NCBI GenBank assembly: GCA_004357015.1
Contig: SMXE01000013.1
Location: forward strand, 1 to 6,424
From: Caldithrix sp.
Lineage (GTDB): Bacteria > Zhuqueibacterota > Zhuqueibacteria > Oceanimicrobiales > Oceanimicrobiaceae
DNA: 6,424 nucleotides
Direction: 5' to 3'
The stretch's first letter is position 1; every line of letters begins with the position of its first letter. The notes beneath the pieces were generated by a model, which saw only the letters and a program-made list of their open reading frames with translations, was not told where the DNA came from and did no database searches. The position numbers and the translations under genes are program-made. Shown here piece after piece: positions 1 through 6,424 of this stretch.

Positions 1-2884
1 CGCCTTGGAGGCGATTTATCGTCATTTGCGCTCGGGCGATGCGCCGGATCTGGACACCGCCAGAGGGCTTATTGAACGCATGTTCTTCAATCCCAAGCGC
101 TATGATCTGGGGCAAGTCGGGCGCTATCGTGTCAACAAAAAGTTGGGGCTGGACGTCCCGATTGAGACGACCGTACTGACGCGCGATGACATCGTCGCCA
201 TCATTCGGTATTTGCTGGAACTTCGGGCCGGAAAACGAAATTCCGATGACATCGATCATCTCGGCAATCGTCGTATAAAAACCGTTGGCGAGCAGCTTTC
301 CGCACAAATGACTCTCGGTCTCTCAAGAATGGCGCGCACCATTAAGGAGCGGATGAACCTTCGGGACAGCGAAAATCTGACCCCGCAAGATCTCGTCAAC
401 GCACGAACGATTTTTTCGGTGATCAATACGTTTTTTGGAACCAGCCAGTTGTCGCAATTTATGGATCAAACCAATCCGTTGGCGGAAATGACGCACAAAA
501 GGCGCCTGTCAGCCTTAGGTCCTGGCGGTCTCACCAGGGAGCGCGCCGGGTTCGAGGTACGCGATGTCCATTATACGCATTATGGCCGGTTGTGCCCGAT
601 CGAAACGCCGGAGGGTCCAAACATCGGGTTGATTTCATCGCTGACAACGTTTGCCCGCATCAACGATTTTGGCTTCATTGAGACGCCGTACAGGCGGGTC
701 TCTAAGGGCAAGGTTGAAAACAAGATTGACTATTTGTCAGCAGACGACGAAGACCAGTACGTCATCGCCCAGGCGAACGCACCGCTGGATGCGAAGGGAA
801 AGTTTGTGCGTGATCGCGTAAAATCGAGATTTCGTGGAGATTTTCCGGTTGTGCCGCCGGCGGAGGTGCATTATATGGATGTGTCTCCAAATCAGATCGT
901 TTCGGCCGCGGCCGCGTTGATTCCGTTTCTCGAACACGATGATGCCAACCGTGCGCTCATGGGGTCAAACATGCAGCGCCAGGCTGTTCCCTTGTTGTGC
1001 ACCGATTCACCATTGGTGGGCACAGGAATGGAGGCCAAGGTCGCGAGAGACTCGCGTGCCATGATCGTATCCGACGTAAACGGCGTTGTTGAAAAGGTGA
1101 GTGCGACCAACATTGTCGTAAAAAAAGACAGCGTCAGCTCAAAGGGTGTCAGTCATGACCGTTTGCTGGACTTCGACGATTCGCCATTTGTCTCTTACAA
1201 GTTGGTCAAGTTTGCGCGCACCAATCAGGATACATGCATCAACCAGCGTGCCATTGTGGAGGAGGGCCAAAAAGTCAAGAAAGGGGATGTGCTTGCTGAT
1301 GGCTGCGCCACAGATCATGGAGAGCTTGCGCTCGGTCGGAATGTACTGGTGGCTTATATGCCTTGGCGCGGTTACAATTTTGAAGATGCAATCGTTATTT
1401 CCGAACGCGTGGTTCAGGAAGACATTTATACCTCTCTGCACATCGAACAATTTGAGCTACAGGTGCGTGATACCAAGCGTGGCGAGGAAGAGCTGACGAG
1501 AGAGATCCCGAACGTTAGCGAAGAAACAACAAAAGACCTCGATGAAAATGGTATCATTCGTGTTGGCGCCGAGGTTAAGGCGGGTGACATCCTTGTTGGC
1601 AAGGTTACGCCGAAGGGAGAAACGGATCCCACACCAGAAGAAAAGCTGTTGAAGGCCATTTTCGGTGAGAAGGCTGGAGACGTCAAGGACGCTTCTCTCA
1701 AAGCGCCACCCGGAATGAAGGGCGTGGTGATCGATACCAAGCTGTTTACCCGCAAGAAAAAAGATCCTAAGACCAAGAAGCAGGACAAAGAGAAACTTCT
1801 GGAGATCGAAAGCTGGTATCAGGAGGAATTGCTCCGTATTGAGAAACTCCGCAACGGCAAGCTTGTTGCTGTCCTTGGTGGGCAGGCAAGCAACACTGTT
1901 CGTGACAAGAATACGGGCAAGATGTTGCTGAAAGCCAAAACGGTTCTCAGCGAGGATAAGCTGAAGCAACTCGATTTCGACAGCCTGGATTACAGTGAGG
2001 GAATAGCTCAGGACACCAGGATAAACGAGAAAGTTGCTATCATTTGGTCAGGCTTTCAATTGAAGTTGAGTGAGCTTGAAGAAGAATTCGAAAACAGGAA
2101 ATTCAAAGTTGAGGTCGGCGACGAGTTGCCGCCGGGCATTGTTCAGTTGGCCAAGGTTTACGTTGCCAAGAAGCGCAAGCTGATGGTCGGAGACAAGATG
2201 GCTGGCCGCCACGGCAATAAGGGTGTGGTGGCCAAGATCGTGCCTATGGAGGACCTGCCGTATATGCCTGATGGCACGCCGGTCGATATTGTGCTTAATC
2301 CCTTGGGTGTGCCTTCGCGAATGAACCTCGGTCAGATATTTGAAGCGAACCTCGGCTGGGCCGCCTTTAATTTGAAAACCAAATACGCCTGTCCGGTTTT
2401 TGACGGTGCCAGCTATGATGAGGTCAGAAAGGAAATGAAAAAAGCCGGTGTGCCGGAGACCGGTAAGAGCATCCTGTTTGATGGCCGCACAGGCGAGCAG
2501 ATCGACAATCCGGTGAGTGTCGGCTATATCTACATATTGAAGCTGTCACATCTGGTAGAGGACAAAATTCATGCTCGCTCTATCGGGCCCTACTCGCTTA
2601 TCACGCAGCAACCGCTTGGCGGCAAGGCGCAGTTTGGCGGACAACGTTTTGGTGAGATGGAAGTATGGGCGCTCGAAGCGTATGGGGCAGCACATACGCT
2701 GCAGGAAATTCTAACCGTCAAGTCTGATGACGTCCGCGGACGTTCGAAGGTGTATGAAGCGATTGTAAAGGGCGATAATTTACCTGAACCCGGATTGCCG
2801 GAATCGTTCAATGTGCTTATCCGCGAATTGCAAGGCTTAGGACTTGATATCGAACTTCTGAACATCAGTAACAGCCAGAATTAG
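1..2884 (+). CDS. rpoB: DNA-directed RNA polymerase subunit beta, 5'-truncated by window edge
   Basis: Beta subunit of the core polymerase; with beta' it forms the catalytic cleft that copies DNA into RNA. Reading frame begins at base 2, so the true start lies upstream; stop is TAG at 2882-2884. Numbering here takes the TTG at base 5, an internal Leu codon, as 1; comparison with E. coli puts that near residue 363, so about 360 N-terminal residues are missing. Visible in order: the Rif pocket at 145-175 ([25 protein letters not shown]), then [26 protein letters not shown] with E460/D461, [17 protein letters not shown], a charged SI2-like insertion at about 584-699, active-site lysines K731 and K739 in [13 protein letters not shown]856 (E. 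coli H1237) in HARSIGPYS, and the C-terminal clamp anchor [24 protein letters not shown]. The segment before H856 is about 47 residues shorter than in E. coli, as I recall for Bacteroidota and Chlorobiota. No frameshift. rpoC follows after 52 bases. Identity is essentially certain; lineage is inferred. Confidence 0.99.
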   Translation, partial: ALEAIYRHLRSGDAPDLDTARGLIERMFFNPKRYDLGQVGRYRVNKKLGLDVPIETTVLTRDDIVAIIRYLLELRAGKRNSDDIDHLGNRRIKTVGEQLSAQMTLGLSRMARTIKERMNLRDSENLTPQDLVNARTIFSVINTFFGTSQLSQFMDQTNPLAEMTHKRRLSALGPGGLTRERAGFEVRDVHYTHYGRLCPIETPEGPNIGLISSLTTFARINDFGFIETPYRRVSKGKVENKIDYLSADDEDQYVIAQANAPLDAKGKFVRDRVKSRFRGDFPVVPPAEVHYMDVSPNQIVSAAAALIPFLEHDDANRALMGSNMQRQAVPLLCTDSPLVGTGMEAKVARDSRAMIVSDVNGVVEKVSATNIVVKKDSVSSKGVSHDRLLDFDDSPFVSYKLVKFARTNQDTCINQRAIVEEGQKVKKGDVLADGCATDHGELALGRNVLVAYMPWRGYNFEDAIVISERVVQEDIYTSLHIEQFELQVRDTKRGEEELTREIPNVSEETTKDLDENGIIRVGAEVKAGDILVGKVTPKGETDPTPEEKLLKAIFGEKAGDVKDASLKAPPGMKGVVIDTKLFTRKKKDPKTKKQDKEKLLEIESWYQEELLRIEKLRNGKLVAVLGGQASNTVRDKNTGKMLLKAKTVLSEDKLKQLDFDSLDYSEGIAQDTRINEKVAIIWSGFQLKLSELEEEFENRKFKVEVGDELPPGIVQLAKVYVAKKRKLMVGDKMAGRHGNKGVVAKIVPMEDLPYMPDGTPVDIVLNPLGVPSRMNLGQIFEANLGWAAFNLKTKYACPVFDGASYDEVRKEMKKAGVPETGKSILFDGRTGEQIDNPVSVGYIYILKLSHLVEDKIHARSIGPYSLITQQPLGGKAQFGGQRFGEMEVWALEAYGAAHTLQEILTVKSDDVRGRSKVYEAIVKGDNLPEPGLPESFNVLIRELQGLGLDIELLNISNSQN

Positions 2885-2936
2885 CAGGCATAAATAGACC
2901 TTAATAGTCACCAATCTCTAACTGCGAGGTGGGACT
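2885..2936 (+). other. rpoB-rpoC intergenic spacer
   Basis: Fifty-two bases between the rpoB TAG and the rpoC start. The first part is AT-rich with several stop codons (for example TAA at 2919-2921, in frame with rpoC, which limits how far upstream rpoC could start). I see no convincing -35/-10 pair, no hairpin followed by a T run, and no small gene. The spacer is consistent with co-transcription of the two genes; that is inference from layout. Confidence 0.85.
2926..2931 (+). promoter_or_regulatory. Shine-Dalgarno site of rpoC
   Basis: GAGGTG is an exact six-base match to part of the consensus complement of the 16S rRNA 3' end (AAGGAGGTGA). It lies five bases before the TTG at 2937, a normal spacing. 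It settles the rpoC start: no ATG or GTG exists in the rpoC frame between the in-frame TAA at 2919 and the conserved N-terminal motif beginning near residue 14. Confidence 0.85.
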
Positions 2937-5900
2937 TTGGCTTACTTTAGTCGTCAAGAAGCTCCAACTAGAAAACCTTTTAATGCAATTTCCATCAGCT
3001 TGGCCTCGTCAGATAAGATCCTTGAGAGGTCATTTGGCGAAGTAACCAAGCCGGAAACCATAAACTACCGCTCTTTCAAACCTGAAAAAGACGGTTTGTT
3101 TTGTGAGAAAATCTTCGGTCCGGTTCGTGACTGGGAGTGCCATTGTGGTAAATACAAACGAATCCGGTACAAGGGCATTATCTGCGACCGGTGTGGCGTT
3201 GAGGTTACCACCAAGAGCGTGAGGCGGGAGCGAATGGGGCACATTTCGCTTGCAGTGCCCGTTATTCATATCTGGTTTTGGAAGTCACTTCCATCCAAGA
3301 TCGGATACATTTTGGGGATGAGCGCTAAGGAGCTTGAGCGCGTTATCTACTACGAATCTTATGTTGTCATCGAGCCTGGGAATAGCGGCCTGAAGGCCAA
3401 AGAACTCATTTCTGAGGAAGAATACTTTGGCATTATGAGCGGCGACTCGACCGAGCCGGGGAATGGCGAAGAGCAGGAAGATGATGCCGGCGAATTTTTG
3501 GCCAAGATTGGTGGGGAAGCTGTTCTGGAACTGTTAAAAAGAATAGACATTCAGGCGCTTTCGGTAGACCTGCGACGCCGTGTTAAAGAAGAAAAATCGT
3601 TTCAGAGAAAGACCGAGGCCCTGAAGAGACTGCGGGTTGTTGAATCTTTGAAGAAGAGCAGCAACCGGCCTGAGTGGATGGTTCTATCTGTGGTTCCGGT
3701 GATTCCGCCTGAGCTTCGTCCGTTGGTGCCGCTTGAAGGCGGCCGTTTTGCTACCAGTGACTTGAACGATTTGTACCGACGCGTCATCATTCGTAATAAC
3801 CGGCTCAAGAAGTTGATGGAGATCAAGGCGCCTGAGGTTATCCTGCGCAACGAAAAGCGGATGTTGCAGGAGGCCGTGGATGCGCTTTTTGACAACGGGC
3901 GAAAATCTGCGGCTGTGCGCGGAGATGGCAACCGTCCTTTGAAATCCCTCTCGGACATGCTGCGCGGTAAGCAAGGTCGGTTCCGCCAGAACCTGCTGGG
4001 TAAGCGAATCGACTATTCTGGCCGGTCAGTGATTGTTGTCGGTCCGGAGTTGCGGCTGCACGAGTGTGGTTTGCCAAAAGATATGGCTCTTGAGTTGTTC
4101 AAACCGTTTGTCATCCGAAAGCTGGTTGAGCGCGCATTGGTGAAAACGGTCAAAAGTGCCAAGAAGCTCGTGGACCGGCGCGGTCCCGAAGTCTGGGATA
4201 TTCTGGAAGAAATAATTGACGGACATCCTGTTCTTCTGAATAGGGCGCCAACTTTGCACCGTCTTGGTATTCAGGCCTTTCAACCGATTCTCATCGAAGG
4301 CAAAGCTATTCAGGTGCATCCGCTGGTCTGCGCCGCGTTCAACGCCGATTTCGACGGCGATCAGATGGCAGTTCACGTGCCGCTTTCGTTTTATGCTCAG
4401 ATTGAAACGCGAATTCTGATGTTGTCAAGTCACAATATTTTGTCGCCCGCAAGTGGACGGCCTCTGGCCATCCCGAGCCAGGATATCGTGTTGGGGATTT
4501 ATTATTTAACAAAAGTTAAGCCGGGTGCTCTGGGTGAGGGCATGATTTTCTCCTCAACAAATGAAACACTAATCGCCTACGACAACGGGAAAGTTGATTT
4601 ACATGCTCGCATTAAGGTGAGGATCAAAGGGGAGATCGTCGAGACGACCGCTGGCCGGGTTATTTTTAATGAGGTCGTACCTGAAGAGGTAGGCTATATG
4701 AACGAACTGCTAACCAAGCGACGTTTGGAAGATATTGCCGCTGATGTCTACAAGCAGCTCGGCAATCTAAAAACAGCGCATTTTCTTGATGAATTGAAGC
4801 AACTCGGGTTTGATTATGCCATGCGTTCAGGGGCAACAGTTGGCATCGAAGATGCTCGCATCCCGGAAGAGAAAGCAGGCTTGCTCAAAGAAGCTTTCAG
4901 CAAAGTGAGCACCATTCAAAGTCAGTATGAAATGGGCGTAATCACCGACGGTGAGCGTTATAACAAGATTATTGATATTTGGACTCATACGACGAGCGAC
5001 ATCGCAGATAAGCTGTTTTCAAATCTCGAAAAAGACCGTGATGGGTTCAATCCAATCTACATGATGGCGGATTCCGGCGCCCGTGGTTCGAAGGAACAAA
5101 TTCGTCAGTTGGCTGGCATGAGAGGGTTGATGGCCAAACCGCAGAAGAAAATGACCGGGCAGATGGGAGAGATTATAGAAAACCCGATCACCGCTAATTT
5201 TAGAGAAGGCCTCTCGGTGCTTGAGTATTTTATTTCAACGCATGGAGCCCGCAAAGGTCTTGCTGACACGGCCCTAAAGACGGCCGACGCTGGTTATTTG
5301 ACACGGCGGCTGGTGGATGTCGCGCAGGACATAATCATCACAGGATACGACTGTAATACCATTCTTGGGTTGCGAATCGGGGATTTGAAGGAGGGTGAGG
5401 AGATTATTGAGCCTCTCCGCGACCGAATTCTCGGTCGCGTGGCGGCTGAGGATGTCTTTGACCCTGAAACTCAGGAAGTGATTGTTGAGGCCAATACCCT
5501 TATCGACGAGGAAATGTCCGATCAGATTTCCGAGAGCGGCATCGAAACGGTCAGAATCCGTTCAGTGCTAACTTGCGAGTCTGAGCGTGGTGTTTGCGGT
5601 TTGTGCTACGGTCGCAACCTTGCGACGGGCAATATAGTGACTATAGGTGAGGCGGTTGGCGTTATGGCGGCGCAATCTATCGGCGAGCCGGGAACACAGT
5701 TGACCTTGCGTACCTTTCATATCGGTGGTACAGCCTCGCGTATCGCAGCCCAGTCTGAGGTTGCCGCGAAACAAAATGGCAAAGTTCGGCTAACCAATGT
5801 GAAATCCATTTCACACGTGAACGGCGCAGTAATTGTGGTGGGCAGAAATGGCAAGCTCGAAATCGTTGATGCGAACAATCGAGTCGTTGCGCAATACATT

Positions 5901-6424
5901 GTACCTTATGGTGCAAACATGATGGTTTCCGAAGGGCAGGCAATTGAAAAGGGAAACGTTGTATTTCAGTGGGATCCTTATACTGCGAGCATACTTTCTA
6001 ACAACAAAGGCTACGTCAAGTATGTCGATCTGATTGAGAAAGTCACCTTCAGTGAGGCGCTGGATGAGACCACGGGTTTGAAGCAGAGAGTCATCGTAGA
6101 GTCTCGTAATCGAAACCTGAGTCCGCAATTGCTTATTGTTGATGACAAGGGAGATAAACTTAGTAATTATATCGTTCCAACCCGGGCTCACTTACAGGTA
6201 CAAGATGGCCAAAAGGTTGAAGCAGGCGATATCCTGGTGAAAATGCCAAGGGAAATTGCAAAGACCCGGGATATCACTGGCGGTTTGCCGCGTGTGGCTG
6301 AACTTTTTGAGGCGCGCAAGCCCAAGGAACCCGCGGTTGTTTCAGAAATTGACGGCATCGTCCGTTTTGGCGAGATTCGCAGGGGTACCCGCAAGATCAT
6401 CATCGCTGCCCAGGATGCTCAAGA
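2937..6424 (+). CDS. rpoC: DNA-directed RNA polymerase subunit beta', 3'-truncated by window edge
   Basis: Catalytic beta' subunit of RNA polymerase. TTG start chosen from the GAGGTG site, the upstream in-frame stop and the family-like N-terminus [20 protein letters not shown]. 1162 complete codons are present; by E. coli alignment about 220 or more residues lie beyond the window. Seen in order: N-terminal zinc site C68, C70, C83, C86 in the clamp; an acidic low-complexity linker at 169-186; [17 protein letters not shown] at 347-363 with the switch region after it; the Mg-binding NADFDGD with D471, D473, D475; bridge helix about 761-796 ([20 protein letters not shown]); second zinc site C806, C880, C887, C890; trigger loop 907-931 with catalytic H928; an SI3-like double beta domain about 935-1108; then [21 protein letters not shown], the return arm. 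Unusual: TTG start, DCNT instead of DCGT at C806, and L924 where E. coli has M932. It follows rpoB and is probably translated from the same transcript. Family certain; start likely. Confidence 0.98.
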   Translation, partial: MAYFSRQEAPTRKPFNAISISLASSDKILERSFGEVTKPETINYRSFKPEKDGLFCEKIFGPVRDWECHCGKYKRIRYKGIICDRCGVEVTTKSVRRERMGHISLAVPVIHIWFWKSLPSKIGYILGMSAKELERVIYYESYVVIEPGNSGLKAKELISEEEYFGIMSGDSTEPGNGEEQEDDAGEFLAKIGGEAVLELLKRIDIQALSVDLRRRVKEEKSFQRKTEALKRLRVVESLKKSSNRPEWMVLSVVPVIPPELRPLVPLEGGRFATSDLNDLYRRVIIRNNRLKKLMEIKAPEVILRNEKRMLQEAVDALFDNGRKSAAVRGDGNRPLKSLSDMLRGKQGRFRQNLLGKRIDYSGRSVIVVGPELRLHECGLPKDMALELFKPFVIRKLVERALVKTVKSAKKLVDRRGPEVWDILEEIIDGHPVLLNRAPTLHRLGIQAFQPILIEGKAIQVHPLVCAAFNADFDGDQMAVHVPLSFYAQIETRILMLSSHNILSPASGRPLAIPSQDIVLGIYYLTKVKPGALGEGMIFSSTNETLIAYDNGKVDLHARIKVRIKGEIVETTAGRVIFNEVVPEEVGYMNELLTKRRLEDIAADVYKQLGNLKTAHFLDELKQLGFDYAMRSGATVGIEDARIPEEKAGLLKEAFSKVSTIQSQYEMGVITDGERYNKIIDIWTHTTSDIADKLFSNLEKDRDGFNPIYMMADSGARGSKEQIRQLAGMRGLMAKPQKKMTGQMGEIIENPITANFREGLSVLEYFISTHGARKGLADTALKTADAGYLTRRLVDVAQDIIITGYDCNTILGLRIGDLKEGEEIIEPLRDRILGRVAAEDVFDPETQEVIVEANTLIDEEMSDQISESGIETVRIRSVLTCESERGVCGLCYGRNLATGNIVTIGEAVGVMAAQSIGEPGTQLTLRTFHIGGTASRIAAQSEVAAKQNGKVRLTNVKSISHVNGAVIVVGRNGKLEIVDANNRVVAQYIVPYGANMMVSEGQAIEKGNVVFQWDPYTASILSNNKGYVKYVDLIEKVTFSEALDETTGLKQRVIVESRNRNLSPQLLIVDDKGDKLSNYIVPTRAHLQVQDGQKVEAGDILVKMPREIAKTRDITGGLPRVAELFEARKPKEPAVVSEIDGIVRFGEIRRGTRKIIIAAQDAQ
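5418..5439. repeat. Perfect inverted repeat within rpoC (9-bp arms, 4-base loop)
   Basis: Arms CGCGACCGA and TCGGTCGCG are exact reverse complements around the loop ATTC. The sequence codes for residues of the motif [10 protein letters not shown], just after C806 of the second zinc site. No T run follows, so it does not look like an intrinsic terminator. The arms fall on Arg/Asp/Gly codons of a conserved peptide, so chance plus codon choice is the simplest explanation. The structure is certain at sequence level; any function is unknown. Confidence 0.6.

Noticed and set aside
903..914. GC-rich palindrome CGGCCGCGGCCG
   Set aside because: It is produced by a run of alanine codons (SAAAALIP) in rpoB; simple codon repetition explains it.
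1146..1496. Plus-strand open frame of 116 codons inside rpoB
   Set aside because: Out of frame with rpoB, no family resemblance, no independent gene context.
1426..1969. Long antisense open frames opposite rpoB (120 and 170 codons)
   Set aside because: They lie wholly opposite conserved rpoB codons, have no recognisable domains, and overlap each other; they are shadows of the real frame.
2885..2936. Promoter or terminator between rpoB and rpoC
   Set aside because: No credible -35/-10 pair and no hairpin with a T tract; AT-rich words alone are not enough.
2929..3045. GTG at 2929 as an alternative start near the rpoC ribosome site
   Set aside because: It overlaps the Shine-Dalgarno hexamer, is out of frame with rpoC, and its frame stops at 3043-3045 with no recognisable product.
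3602..4376. Several antisense open frames opposite rpoC
   Set aside because: The opposite strand codes for highly conserved beta' residues leading up to and including the NADFDGD site; the antisense peptides are low-complexity or unrecognisable.
1..6424. Possibility of a novel defence, mobile or regulatory system
   Set aside because: All but the 52-base spacer is accounted for by two conserved core polymerase genes, and nothing accessory is present.

Overview
The window is the junction of the bacterial RNA polymerase operon. It holds the 3' part of rpoB (beta subunit) and the 5' part of rpoC (beta' subunit), both on the + strand and separated by 52 bases. Both genes run off the window: rpoB lacks about the first 360 codons (judged against E. 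coli), and rpoC lacks about the last 220 or more. There is no other gene, RNA gene, mobile element or CRISPR array.

Layout: rpoB occupies bases 1-2884 and ends with TAG. Bases 2885-2936 are a short spacer with stop codons in several frames and a clear Shine-Dalgarno hexamer. rpoC starts with TTG at 2937 and stays open in one frame to base 6424, with no frameshift or internal stop. Together the two proteins carry most of the polymerase active site: the beta Rif pocket, the beta GYNFED and active-site lysines, the beta' catalytic NADFDGD triad, bridge helix, first arm of the trigger loop, and both beta' zinc sites. They are presumably co-transcribed, as is usual for this pair, and the products assemble with alpha2 and omega.

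Organism: from remembered family patterns, the best fit is a Gram-negative bacterium of the Fibrobacterota-Chlorobiota-Bacteroidota (FCB) superphylum or a neighbouring candidate phylum. Pointers are beta '[18 protein letters not shown]' and '[19 protein letters not shown]', and beta' '[22 protein letters not shown]', the extended '[19 protein letters not shown]' and '[10 protein letters not shown]'. The match to Bacteroidota itself is imperfect (for example DYSGRS where many Bacteroidota have DYSARS), and E. coli-like parts such as the SI3 insertion are present. No phylum can be named without a tree.

I found no undescribed system here. This is conserved housekeeping sequence. What merits a second look is a TTG start on rpoC, a few substitutions at otherwise near-invariant positions of beta', lineage-specific insertions, and two strong inverted repeats inside the coding regions.
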